Of a stretch of 64,000 nucleotides of DNA, positions 18,222 through 26,596 are shown piece after piece; within the stretch, counting starts at the first letter, position 1, and every line of letters begins with the position of its first letter. The DNA comes from Bradyrhizobium sp. ORS 278 (GTDB lineage Bacteria; Pseudomonadota; Alphaproteobacteria; Rhizobiales; Xanthobacteraceae). Location: positions 3,286,001 to 3,350,000 of the forward strand of contig NC_009445.1 in NCBI RefSeq assembly GCF_000026145.1, in the 5' to 3' direction. The notes under the pieces were generated by a model that was not told the DNA's origin, did not search any database, and saw nothing but the letters and a program-made list of their open reading frames with translations. Made by a program: the position numbers and the translations under genes.

Positions 18222-18367
18222 GTAGGGTGGGCAAAGGCGCGCCGGGATAGAGGAGAAATCCCGGATCTCTCCCGCGCCGTGCCCACCGAGTTTGTCGCAC
18301 CACCGAATGGTGGGCACGGCCCTCGACGCGATGCACGCATCGCGTCGAGGTCCTTTGCCCACCCTAC
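18222..18367. repeat. Family D palindrome, copy D1
   Basis: It starts GTAGGGTGGGCAAAGGCGC and ends CTTTGCCCACCCTAC; the middle includes GTGCCCACCG and GGTGGGCACGGCC. Other copies are at 18490 (half), 20458, 25052, 58212 and 59608. Confidence 0.88.
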
Positions 18368-18382
18368 GGCTTACTCACGGCC

Positions 18383-18464
18383 GTCATTGCGAGGAGCCGA
18401 CGGCGACGCAGCAATCCAGACTGTTTGCCTGGCCCTGGATTGCTTCGCTTCGCTCGCAATGACG
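18383..18464. repeat. Family C palindrome, copy C2
   Basis: It starts GTCATTGCGAGGAGCCGACGG and ends GCTTCGCTCGCAATGACG, between D1 and D2. Confidence 0.86.
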
Positions 18465-18489
18465 AATTGGCGTTGATGCGTCTGGAACG

Positions 18490-18522
18490 TCGGTGGGCAC
18501 GCTGCGCTTTGCCCACCCTACG
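18490..18522. repeat. Family D half-element, copy D2
   Basis: Only the right arm is present: TCGGTGGGCACGCTGCG followed by CTTTGCCCACCCTACGG. It ends 30 bp before the next permease gene. Confidence 0.8.
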
Positions 18523-18551
18523 GATCCGTCGCGAAGGGAGCTGCTCGAAGA

Positions 18552-19505
18552 ATGAGTACCATCCAGACCTCGATGCCTCCGGGCGCCGCCATGGGCGAGC
18601 CGTCGGCATGGGCGCGCTTGAAGGCGAACCGCAACTTCGTCGCGTTGTGGTTCATGCTGCCCGCGGCGGCGTTCCTGATCCTGTTCCTGGCCTATCCGCT
18701 CGGCCTCGGCGTCTGGATGAGCTTCACCGACGAGAAGATCGGCCGCAGCGGCGTCTTCGTCGGGATCGAGAACTACGAATGGCTGTGGGACGATTCGATC
18801 TTCTGGCTGTCGGTGTTCAACACGCTGCTCTACACGATCGTGGCGTCCGCCATCAAATTCGCCATTGGCCTCTATCTCGCGCTGCTGCTGAACCGGCACA
18901 TGCCGTTCAAGGCGATGATCCGCGCCATCGTGCTGATCCCCTTCATCGTGCCCACGGTGCTGTCGGCGATCGCATTCTGGTGGATCTATGACGCGCAGTT
19001 CTCGATCATCTCCTGGTCGTTGATCAAGCTCGGCCTGATCACTCAGAACATCAACTTCCTCGGCGACACCTCCTGGGCGCGCGCCTCGGTCATCATCGCC
19101 AACATCTGGCGCGGCGTGCCGTTCGTCGCGATCACCTTGCTCGCCGGCCTGCAGACCGTGTCGCCCTCGCTGTACGAGGCGGCGACGCTCGACGGCGCCA
19201 CCAGCTGGCAGCGCTTCCGCTACATCACTTATCCGCTGCTGACCCCGATCATCGCGGTCGTGATGACGTTCTCGGTGCTGTTCACCTTCACCGATTTCCA
19301 ACTGATCTGGGCGCTGACCCGCGGCGGTCCGGTCAATGCCACGCACCTGATGGCGACGCTCAGCTATCAGCGCGGCATCATCTCGGGCCGGCTCGGCGAG
19401 GGCGCCGCGATCGCCACCGCCATGATTCCATTCCTGATGGCGGCGATCGCGATCTCCTGGTTCGGCATGCAACGGCGCAAATGGCAGCAAGGATCCGACC
19501 AATGA
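18552..19505 (+). CDS. Sugar ABC transporter permease (MalF-like)
   Basis: The 317-residue permease has about six membrane helices, the first near residue 32 (NFVALWFMLPAAAFLILFL, a typical MalF/UgpA start). The EAA loop near residue 210 reads SLYEAATLDGATSWQRF, contacting the ATPase. The C-terminal segment ALTRGGPVNATHLM is the conserved GGP motif of CUT1 permeases. ATG 18552 follows GAAGGGAGC. Its stop overlaps the start of the second permease (ATGA). Confidence 0.93.
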   Translation: MSTIQTSMPPGAAMGEPSAWARLKANRNFVALWFMLPAAAFLILFLAYPLGLGVWMSFTDEKIGRSGVFVGIENYEWLWDDSIFWLSVFNTLLYTIVASAIKFAIGLYLALLLNRHMPFKAMIRAIVLIPFIVPTVLSAIAFWWIYDAQFSIISWSLIKLGLITQNINFLGDTSWARASVIIANIWRGVPFVAITLLAGLQTVSPSLYEAATLDGATSWQRFRYITYPLLTPIIAVVMTFSVLFTFTDFQLIWALTRGGPVNATHLMATLSYQRGIISGRLGEGAAIATAMIPFLMAAIAISWFGMQRRKWQQGSDQ

Positions 19506-20437
19506 CCGACACCGCCGCGCTGCAATCCAAGACCCCATCGAACGCCACCGCGACCGCGGCCAAGCTCGCCGCCGGCGACGACTCGGAGGGCATGAGCTAT
19601 CTCGAGTCGCTGCCGCGACGCCTGATCACGCTGTATCTGCCGCTCGGGATCATCCTCCTGGTGCTGCTGTTCCCGTTCTACTGGATGGGCCTGACGTCGA
19701 TCAAACCCGACGAGCAGCTGATCGACATGGAGAAGTACAACCCGTTCTGGGTGGTGCATCCGACCTTCAAGCACATCTCGAAGCTGTTGTTCGAGACGCA
19801 ATATCCGCGCTGGCTGTGGAACACGATGTATGTCGCGGTCGGCGCCACCACGCTGTCGATCTTCGCCTCCGTGCTGGCCGCCTATGCCATCGTGCGGCTG
19901 CGCTTCAAGGGCGCCGACACCGTGGGCGTGCTGATCTTCTTCGCCTATCTCGTGCCGCCGTCGATCCTGTTCATCCCGCTGGCCTCGGTGATCCAGGCCT
20001 ACGGCCTGTTCGACTCGCCGCTGTCCCTGATCCTGGTCTATCCGACACTGCTCATCCCGTTCTCGACCTGGCTGCTGATGGGCTACTTCAAGACCATCCC
20101 GTTCGAGCTCGAGGAGTGCGCCCTGATCGACGGCGCCAGCCGCTGGCAGATCCTGGTCAAGATCGTTGTGCCCTTGGCGGTGCCAGGCCTGATCTCGGCC
20201 TTCATCTTTTCGTTCACGCTGTGCTGGAACGAGTTCATCTACGCGCTGACCTTCCTGCAGTCGACGCCGAACAAGACGGTGCCGGTCGCGATCGTCAACG
20301 AGTTCGTCGATGGCGACATCTACAAATGGGGATCGCTGATGGCCGGCGCCCTGGTCGGCTCGCTGCCCCTCGTGATCCTTTACGCCTTCTTCGTCGAGCA
20401 TTATGTGTCGGCCATGACCGGCGCGGTGAAGGAGTAG
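19502..20437 (+). CDS. Sugar ABC transporter permease (MalG-like)
   Basis: The 311-residue permease pairs with the preceding one. It has a 35-residue cytoplasmic N-terminus, then membrane helices starting LITLYLPLGIILLVLLFPFYW in two pieces near residue 42. The EAA loop FELEECALIDGASRWQIL lies near residue 203. The end DIYKWGSLMAGALVGSLPLVIL is typical of MalG/UgpE. ATG 19502 overlaps the upstream stop by four bases (ATGA), indicating coupling. Repeat D3 follows. Confidence 0.93.
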   Translation: MTDTAALQSKTPSNATATAAKLAAGDDSEGMSYLESLPRRLITLYLPLGIILLVLLFPFYWMGLTSIKPDEQLIDMEKYNPFWVVHPTFKHISKLLFETQYPRWLWNTMYVAVGATTLSIFASVLAAYAIVRLRFKGADTVGVLIFFAYLVPPSILFIPLASVIQAYGLFDSPLSLILVYPTLLIPFSTWLLMGYFKTIPFELEECALIDGASRWQILVKIVVPLAVPGLISAFIFSFTLCWNEFIYALTFLQSTPNKTVPVAIVNEFVDGDIYKWGSLMAGALVGSLPLVILYAFFVEHYVSAMTGAVKE

Positions 20438-20457
20438 GGCGGGCTCGTCGAGCTCTC

Positions 20458-20548
20458 GTAGGGTGGGCAAAGCGAAGCGTGCCCACCGTCTTCCGGCATC
20501 GCCAAATGCTGCGGTGGGCACGGCGCTACGCGCCTTTGCTCACCCTAC
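20458..20548. repeat. Family D palindrome, copy D3
   Basis: It starts GTAGGGTGGGCAAAGCG and ends CCTTTGCTCACCCTAC. It ends just before the GAAGGAG ribosome site of the next gene. Confidence 0.86.
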
Positions 20549-20567
20549 ATGTTGAAGGAGCATCCCC

Positions 20568-21551
20568 TTGCATATTCTCGTTCTCGGCGCCGCCGGCATG
20601 GTCGGGCGCAAGCTGGTGGAGCGGCTGGTCCGCGACGGCCGCCTCGGCGACAGCGCCATCACCCGCCTGACCCTGCAGGACATCGTCGCGCCGGCGAAGC
20701 CCGACACGTCCATCGCGGTGGACACCATCGCCGGCGATTTCGCCGTGCCCGGTTTCGCCGAGAAGCTGGTCGCCGATCGCCCCGACGTGATCTTCCATCT
20801 CGCCGCCATCGTCTCCGGCGAGGCCGAGCTCGATTTCGACAAGGGCTACCGCATCAATCTCGACGGCACGCGGATGCTGTTTGACGCCGTCAGGCTGATC
20901 GGCAACGGCTACAAGCCGCGGCTGGTCTTCACCTCCTCGATCGCCGTGTTCGGCGCGCCGTTCCCCGACGCCATCGGCGACGAGTTCGTCAATGCGCCGC
21001 TGCTCAGCTACGGCACCCAGAAGGCGATCGGCGAGCTCTTGCTGGCCGACTACAGCCGCCGCGGCTTCTTCGACGGCGTCGGCATCCGCCTGCCGACCAT
21101 CTGCATCCGCCCCGGCGCGCCCAACAAGGCGGCGTCCGGCTTCTTCTCCAACATCCTGCGCGAGCCGCTGGCCGGCAAGGAGGCCGTGCTGCCGGTGTCC
21201 GAGGACGTCCAGCATTGGCACGCGACGCCACGCTCGGCGGTCGGCTTCCTGCTGCATGCCGCGACCATGGACACCGCGAAGATCGGCCCGCGCCGGAACC
21301 TGACCATGCCCGGCCTGACGGCCACCGTCGGCGAGCAGATCGCCGCCCTCCGCCGCGTCGCGGGCGACAACGTCGCCAATCGCATCAGGCGGGAGCCCGA
21401 CCCCTTCATCGTCGGCATCGTCGCCGGCTGGCCGCGGAATTTCGAGGCCAGGCGCGCCCGCGAGCTCGGCTTCACCACCGAGGAAAAGACCTTCGACGAT
21501 ATCATCCGGATCCACATCGAGGACGAGCTCGGCGGCAAGTTCGTGGCCTGA
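20568..21551 (+). CDS. denD: DenD-like D-erythronate dehydrogenase (NAD-dependent epimerase fold)
   Basis: The 327-residue protein is an extended SDR with the cofactor motif GAAGMVG near residue 7 and the catalytic YGTQK near residue 145. The opening MHILVLGAAGMVGRKL and the segments HLAAIVSGEAE and RLPTICIRPG match D-erythronate dehydrogenases, which oxidise the C2 hydroxyl of four-carbon sugar acids. It starts with TTG at 20568, supported by GAAGGAG eight bases upstream; there is no nearer in-frame ATG that keeps the cofactor motif. It follows the sugar importer, so it likely acts on a catabolite of the imported sugar. The partner isomerase and kinase genes (OtnI, DenK, OtnC type) are absent. 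Confidence 0.78.
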   Translation: MHILVLGAAGMVGRKLVERLVRDGRLGDSAITRLTLQDIVAPAKPDTSIAVDTIAGDFAVPGFAEKLVADRPDVIFHLAAIVSGEAELDFDKGYRINLDGTRMLFDAVRLIGNGYKPRLVFTSSIAVFGAPFPDAIGDEFVNAPLLSYGTQKAIGELLLADYSRRGFFDGVGIRLPTICIRPGAPNKAASGFFSNILREPLAGKEAVLPVSEDVQHWHATPRSAVGFLLHAATMDTAKIGPRRNLTMPGLTATVGEQIAALRRVAGDNVANRIRREPDPFIVGIVAGWPRNFEARRARELGFTTEEKTFDDIIRIHIEDELGGKFVA

Positions 21552-21626
21552 GACCGCCACCAGCCTCTGGACTCGCATGGAGCAAAGCGCCATTTGGGGG
21601 ACAGGGAGACATTCGGGAGAGACAGC

Positions 21627-22796
21627 ATGACCGCCAGCATCGTCGGATGGGCGCATACGCCGTTCGGAAAGTTCGACGCCGAGACCGTCGAGAGCCTCGT
21701 CGTCAAGGTCGCCAATGAGGCGCTGGCGGATGCCGGCATTGCGGCCGGCGACGTCGACGAGATCGTGCTCGGCCATTTCAATGCCGGCTTCTCGCCCCAG
21801 GACTTCACCGCCTCGCTGGTGCTGCAGGCCGATCCGGCGCTGCGCTTCAAGCCGGCGACGCGGGTCGAGAACGCCTGCGCCACCGGTTCTGCTGCCGTCC
21901 ACCAGGGCATCCGCGCCATCGCGGCCGGTGCCGCGAAGATCGTCCTCGTCGTCGGCGTCGAGCAGATGACGCGGACGCCGGGTCCGGAGATCGGCAAGAA
22001 CCTGCTGAAAGCCTCCTACCTGCCGGAGGACGGCGACACCGTCGGCGGCTTCGCCGGCGTGTTCGGCAAGATCGCGCAGGGCTATTTCCAGAAATATGGC
22101 GACCAGTCCGATGCGCTGGCGCTGATCGCCGCCAAGAACCACAAGAACGGCGTCGCCAACCCGTTCGCGCAGATGCGCAAGGATTTCGGCTTCGAGTTCT
22201 GCCGCTCCGAGAGCGAGAAGAACCCGTACGTCGCCGGCCCCCTGAAGCGCACGGACTGCTCGCTGGTCTCCGACGGCGCCGCCGCGCTGGTGTTGACCGA
22301 CAGCGAGACCGCCAAGAAATTCGCCAAGGCGGTGAACGTCCGCGCGACCGCGCATGCGCAGGACTTCCTGCCGATGAGCAAGCGCGACATCCTCGCCTTC
22401 GAGGGCTGCACGGTGGCCTGGCAGCGTGCGCTGGAGAAGGCCGGCGTCACGCTGTCCGATCTCTCCTTCGTCGAGACCCATGACTGCTTCACCGTCGCCG
22501 AGCTGATCGAGTACGAGGCGATGGGCCTCACGCCCAGGGGGCAGGGTGCCCGCGCCATCAAGGAAGGCTGGACGCTCAAGGACGGCAAGCTGCCGGTCAA
22601 TCCCTCCGGCGGCCTCAAGGCCAAGGGCCACCCGATCGGCGCCACCGGCGTCTCGATGCACGTGATGACCGCCATGCAGCTCACCGGCACGGCGCCCGAG
22701 GGCATGCAGCTCCCCAACGCCAAGCTCGGCGGCATCTTCAACATGGGCGGCGCCGCGGTGGCGAACTACGTCTCGATCCTGGAGCCGGCGAAGTAG
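21627..22796 (+). CDS. SCP2/SCPx-type thiolase (acetyl-CoA acetyltransferase family)
   Basis: The 389-residue protein has the thiolase fold with the nucleophilic cysteine in VENACATGSAAV near residue 88, the HDCF motif (THDCFTVAE near 287) that marks the SCPx subgroup, and the catalytic histidine in GGLKAKGHPIGATG near 338. The C-terminal NMGGAAVANY has no second cysteine, as in SCPx-type enzymes. It would cleave or form beta-keto-acyl-CoA thioesters. The ATG at 21627 follows GGGAGAGACAGC. Why it follows DenD is unclear. Confidence 0.88.
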   Translation: MTASIVGWAHTPFGKFDAETVESLVVKVANEALADAGIAAGDVDEIVLGHFNAGFSPQDFTASLVLQADPALRFKPATRVENACATGSAAVHQGIRAIAAGAAKIVLVVGVEQMTRTPGPEIGKNLLKASYLPEDGDTVGGFAGVFGKIAQGYFQKYGDQSDALALIAAKNHKNGVANPFAQMRKDFGFEFCRSESEKNPYVAGPLKRTDCSLVSDGAAALVLTDSETAKKFAKAVNVRATAHAQDFLPMSKRDILAFEGCTVAWQRALEKAGVTLSDLSFVETHDCFTVAELIEYEAMGLTPRGQGARAIKEGWTLKDGKLPVNPSGGLKAKGHPIGATGVSMHVMTAMQLTGTAPEGMQLPNAKLGGIFNMGGAAVANYVSILEPAK

Positions 22797-22813
22797 CGCC
22801 GGCTCTCTCCCCC

Positions 22814-22867
22814 GTCATTGCGAGCGAAGCGACGCAATCCAGGGCCGCACGTGCCGCCCTGGATTGG
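22814..22867. repeat. Family C element, truncated, copy C3
   Basis: It starts GTCATTGCGAGCGAAGCGACG and runs to CCCTGGATTG, where the right arm stops matching the family. Confidence 0.75.
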
Positions 22868-22909
22868 TGGTTGCATTGAGGGTCGTCGGAGCGAGCCGAC
22901 CGCCGTGGT

Positions 22910-22993
22910 GTAGCCCGGATGAGCGCAGCGATATCCGGGTTCGTCGCGAAAGCGCGTGTGACCCCGGATGTCGCTGCGCTCATCCGGGCTACG
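22910..22993. repeat. Family B palindrome, copy B7
   Basis: It starts GTAGCCCGGATGAGCG and ends GCTCATCCGGGCTACG, between the convergent thiolase and Lon-N/Clp-N fusion genes. Confidence 0.88.
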
Positions 22994-23009
22994 AAGTGCA
23001 AGCCCCCGC

Positions 23010-24239
23010 TCAGGCCTCCTCCTTGCCCACGCCGTCGGCCACCGCCTTGGCGGCCCGCACCATGGTCACGCCGTGCTCGGCGAGCAGGCGTGCGGCCGGG
23101 CTGCGGGTTTCCGGGAACAGCGCGAGCAGCGTGTTGGCGCCGGTGACGAGCGGGTAGCCGACCTCCTGGGCGGCGAGCGCGGCGCGGTCGTTGACGCGTC
23201 GGAACGCATCGGTCGGCTGCGCGATGTCGTCATCCTCGGTGGCGAGATGGCTGAGCTCCGTGTCCACATAAAGCCGTGTCTTGGTCCGCAACTGCGCCAG
23301 GCTCGCGCGGCAGCTTCGCATCACGGCTGCGGCGCTGTCGTCGTCGAGCAACGCCAGCAGCAGATGCTCGAGCGTGGCATGGCGATGCCGGCGGTCGCGC
23401 GCGTTTGCGATCGCACGCTGCCGTGTCGCCTGCAGCGCCGACGACAGCGGTCGCGCCGTCACATCGAGCAGCGTCTCGACCAGCTCCAGGCGCTTGACCG
23501 GATCGAGCACCGCCAGCAGCTCGTATTTGTGCGCGAGCGGCAGCAGCACCAGCGCGGCGATGAGGTCGGCGACGCGGCCGGGGTGGCGGCCCTCGCCGAA
23601 CGGCGGCCAGCCGTCGGGCAGGCGGATGTTGCGGATCGCGGCGTAGCGCTCGAAGCGCGTGACGGCGCGCAGGATGAGATCCGGCGCATCGGCCGCGCTG
23701 TCCTCGCTGATGTCGGAGATTTCGGCTTGGTAGGCGCTGGCGTCGCTGCTGAACGCCCTGACCCGGACGCGCCTGATGATGCGGACCTGCACCTTCAGCG
23801 TGCCGTCGGGCAGCGGCGTGAGCTCGATCAGGTCGGCGCGCAGCCCGATCTCATGCAGATCAGCCAGGCTGGGCTCGTCCACCGCTTGCTGCTTCTGCAG
23901 CGCGATCACGACATCGCTCTGTTTCGTAAAGGCGTCGTTGAGCGCATTGATCGTCTTGGCGCGCCCGACGAACAGCGGGTGGGTGGCGCCTGGAAACGGG
24001 ACGAAGTCGCGCAGCGGAAGGGCCGGACGCCGCTGTATCTCGGCCTGAATGACCGGCGGCCGCGTCAGCTTGGCGCCGTCAGCGGCCTTGATCAGCGCGG
24101 ACAGTGTGTTCCAGTCGGCCAGGCCGAACATCCGTGAGACCAGCTCCAGGCTGTGGCTATGGCTGATGGTGATGGATTGGGTGGTCAGGCACTCGCGCAG
24201 TGTCTGTGCCATGACCTTGGCATCGCGAAAATCGCGCAT
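23010..24239 (-). CDS. Fusion of glyoxalase-related, Lon N-terminal and Clp N-terminal domains without ATPase
   Basis: The 409-residue soluble protein appears to join three recognition modules. Residues about 1-55 (DFRDAKVMAQTLRECL, HSLELVSRMFGLADWNTL) look like the small glyoxalase-related N-domain common in rhizobia. Residues about 70-270 resemble the Lon substrate-binding domain: PLRDFVPFPGATHPLFVGR, VVIALQKQQAVDEP, ADLIELTPLPDGTLKV. Residues about 290-400 resemble the ClpA/ClpB N-domain: HRHATLEHLLLALLDD with a second half-repeat LVTGANTLLALFPE. No Walker A, Walker B, sensor or protease dyad is seen. It could be an adaptor or decoy for AAA+ proteolysis, but that is inference. It stands alone, flanked by repeat B7. 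Confidence 0.72.
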   Translation of the reverse strand: MRDFRDAKVMAQTLRECLTTQSITISHSHSLELVSRMFGLADWNTLSALIKAADGAKLTRPPVIQAEIQRRPALPLRDFVPFPGATHPLFVGRAKTINALNDAFTKQSDVVIALQKQQAVDEPSLADLHEIGLRADLIELTPLPDGTLKVQVRIIRRVRVRAFSSDASAYQAEISDISEDSAADAPDLILRAVTRFERYAAIRNIRLPDGWPPFGEGRHPGRVADLIAALVLLPLAHKYELLAVLDPVKRLELVETLLDVTARPLSSALQATRQRAIANARDRRHRHATLEHLLLALLDDDSAAAVMRSCRASLAQLRTKTRLYVDTELSHLATEDDDIAQPTDAFRRVNDRAALAAQEVGYPLVTGANTLLALFPETRSPAARLLAEHGVTMVRAAKAVADGVGKEEA

Positions 24240-24497
24240 CGCTTGATCCTCTGCAGGAGCGAACCAGGCATGTCAGGTGGCTGCGTTGCTGACCCGGTCG
24301 CTCGGGCAAAGGGGGAGGCCAAGAAGGCTCGATACGTTCACCATTCCCTGGGAAGGGCGCAACCGGCAGGTCGTATCAACCTACCGGCAGGTTGACGCAG
24401 GCTGATGCGGCTGTCAATCGTCGATCGGGTGGGAAAGAGCTGCGGCCTGCCCGCGATGCGTTGTCTCGGCCGGGCTTTCGAGTCTTGGGGGGGCATC

Positions 24498-25055
24498 ATG
24501 ACCATCGTCACCGAACGTCTCACCTTGCGCGAATGGCGCGATGAGGATCGCGCGCCGTTTGCGGCGATGTCGGTCGATCCAGCCGTGATGCGGTATCTGC
24601 GGGCGCTGCCGGCGCGACAGGACAGCGACCGGTGGATCGATTTTCAGATCGCGCATCAGGCCGAGCACGGCTTCGGCTTCTGGGTGGTCGAAGACCGCGC
24701 CACCGGCGCCTTCCTCGGCGCCACCGGATTGTTCAAGGTCTTCTTCGACGCCCCGTTCACGCCGGCGGTCGAGATTGGCTGGCGGCTCGCGCGACCGGCC
24801 TGGGGGCGGGGGATTGCAACGGAGGCGGCGCGCGCGTCGCTCGCCATCGGCTTCGATCAGTTCGCTCTCGACGAGATCATCGCCTACGCCGCGCCAGCCA
24901 ATGCGGCCTCGCAGAATGTCATGCGCAAGCTCGGCATGATCCGGGACGAAGCCTCTGACTTCGATCATCCGCGCGTCGAAGCCGACAGCCCGCTGCGCCG
25001 GCAGGTGATGTACCGGCTGCCGCGCGAGGTATGGGCCGCAAGCGAGATGCGGTAG
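24498..25055 (+). CDS. GNAT family N-acetyltransferase (RimJ/RimL type)
   Basis: The 185-residue protein begins MTIVTERLTLREWRDEDRAPF, the usual start of RimJ/RimL-like acetyltransferases. It continues with GFWVVEDRATGAFLGATGL, EIGWRLARPAWGRGIATEAA (the acetyl-CoA pyrophosphate loop RPAWGRGIA near residue 100) and AYAAPANAASQNVMRKLGM near 137. It would acetylate an amine on a small molecule or protein N-terminus. ATG 24498 follows a GGGGG tract. The stop TAG at 25053-25055 is the TAG of repeat D4. Confidence 0.9.
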   Translation: MTIVTERLTLREWRDEDRAPFAAMSVDPAVMRYLRALPARQDSDRWIDFQIAHQAEHGFGFWVVEDRATGAFLGATGLFKVFFDAPFTPAVEIGWRLARPAWGRGIATEAARASLAIGFDQFALDEIIAYAAPANAASQNVMRKLGMIRDEASDFDHPRVEADSPLRRQVMYRLPREVWAASEMR

Positions 25056-25188
25056 GGTGGGCAATGCGGCCGCCGCGGGCGGCAGCGTGCCCACCGTCGC
25101 GAGGCACACTCCGCGGCTGGGTGGTGGGCACGGCGCTATGGCGAGGGCCCGTGAGGAGAGAGCACGGCATCGCCTTTGCCCACGCTAC
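25052..25188. repeat. Family D palindrome D4, supplying both flanking stop codons
   Basis: It starts GTAGGGTGGGCAATGCG and ends GCCTTTGCCCACGCTAC. The first TAG (25053-25055) stops the GNAT gene on the plus strand, and CTA at 25185-25187 is the TAG stop of the convergent DinB gene on the minus strand. Confidence 0.88.
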
Positions 25189-25748
25189 GGCTTCCACACC
25201 TTCTCCTCGCTGAACCCCAGCTCGGCGAAATCCTTCGCCCGCAGGCCGGCATCATCGGCCGGGAAGAATTCATCCAGCTGCGGCGGCTTCACGGATGTTG
25301 CCGACAGCATCGCATGGGCCTGGCCGCGGTGGTGGATGTCGTGCTGGAACAGGTGCAGCAGCAGGCGGTCGCAGCGCTCGTTCTGGACGCGGGTCTCGCG
25401 GTTGATGCGCACGGTCTCGTCGAGCCGGGCCGGCGTCAGCGTCTCGCAGAAGTCGATCAGGCGGCGATCCATGGCGCCCTGCGCTCGCACCAGATCGGAC
25501 AGTCGCGGGAACGGAACCTCGTTCTGCCAGGCCATCGGGCCGAGCCAGCCGCCCTCCAGCGCGTCGATATAGAACAGGTCGATGATGTAGATGTGGTTGA
25601 GCGTCTTCTGCAGGCTCGGGAAGAAGCCGGTGCGCTCGGCGGCGAACTCCGCGGCGCCGAGTTGGCCGCAAGCGGTCAAGAGCCGGTGATTGGCCCAGGC
25701 ATTGTTATACGCGAAAGCACGAAACGTCTGGACGAGATCGGCGGGCAT
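25185..25748 (-). CDS. DinB family protein
   Basis: The 187-residue protein is a DinB/YfiT-like four-helix bundle. It opens LVQTFRAFAYNNAWANHRLL and has the metal-binding histidines in TLNHIYIID near residue 51 and HLFQHDIHHRGQAHAML near 134. Family members bind a divalent metal, and some act as thiol-dependent transferases; this one's substrate is unknown. The stop TAG lies in repeat D4. The ATG at 25748 has only a weak ribosome site. Confidence 0.9.
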   Translation of the reverse strand: MPADLVQTFRAFAYNNAWANHRLLTACGQLGAAEFAAERTGFFPSLQKTLNHIYIIDLFYIDALEGGWLGPMAWQNEVPFPRLSDLVRAQGAMDRRLIDFCETLTPARLDETVRINRETRVQNERCDRLLLHLFQHDIHHRGQAHAMLSATSVKPPQLDEFFPADDAGLRAKDFAELGFSEEKVWKP

Positions 25749-25912
25749 TGCGTCTGGTCACCCCGTGATGGCTCGTGTCCTATCATACGGAACGGACCGC
25801 GCGCTTCACCACCGATTTCCGCACTTCCGCGCGCATCATCCCCATCCGCGTGACGGAACTCTGCCACAATCGGTCGCGGTGCATCGGCTGGCCTCCTCTG
25901 CAACAAGTCGAG

Positions 25913-26449
25913 ATGTCGCACGACACCCCCCTGATCGCGACCATTGTCGCCGGCCTCGGATTGGCCTTCGTGTTCGGAGCGCAGGCGCAGCGCGATCCCG
26001 GTGACTCGATTGACGGAGCACTCCATTATCATCGGCTATGGCCGCGTCGGCCGCCTGGTCGGCGAGGCGCTGCAGCAGCGCGGTCAAGCGTTCCTCGCAG
26101 TGGAGACCTCCGAGGATATCCTGAAGCAGTTGAAGGACGCCGGCATCGAGTCCATCAGCGGCAATGCCGCCCGCAGCAACGTGCTACGCGCGACCAATCC
26201 AACGGCCGCGCATGCGCTCGTCATCGTCAATTCCGAAGCCTTCGAGGCCGGCCAGATCGTGCCCCCAACCCGGCGCTGCACATCGTGGCGCGCGCGCATT
26301 CGGACGCCGAGGTCGGGCATCTGACATCGCTCGGCGCGGATATGGTCATCATGGGCGAGCGCGAGATCGCCCGCGGCATGATCGAGGAGCTGGACACACG
26401 GCCACCTGATCGGGCGCCGGAGCGAACTCCGGAGCGGATTTCGACCTGA
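25913..26449 (+). pseudogene. RosB/YbaL-type K+/H+ antiporter remnant (deleted and frameshifted)
   Basis: The segment opens MSHDTPLIATIVAGLGLAFVFG, the characteristic N-terminus of YbaL/RosB CPA2 antiporters (frame of 25913). It then jumps to a TrkA-N/RCK domain, HSIIIGYGRVGRLVGEALQQ, in a different frame (from about 26011). After EAFEAGQIV (about 26263) the match returns to the first frame as NPALHIVARAHSDAEVGHL through GEREIARGMIEEL. So nearly the whole membrane domain is gone and at least two frame shifts are present. An intact member has about 560 residues. It is not expected to make a working transporter. Confidence 0.85.
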
Positions 26450-26596
26450 CGTCATCTCATTGTCATGTTCCCCGTGAGCATTCCGGTGTCGCGGGACGAT
26501 CATCTGCACGGCAGCGAGCTCATTCCGTGCTTGCAGGCGGGCTGTGCACGCTTCTACACTAAATAGCCTCCGCATTGGAGCGGGAGATCCTGTGCC

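Noticed and set aside
20526..22661. 711-codon minus-strand frame opposite DenD and thiolase
   Set aside because: Shadow frame covering two convincing genes.
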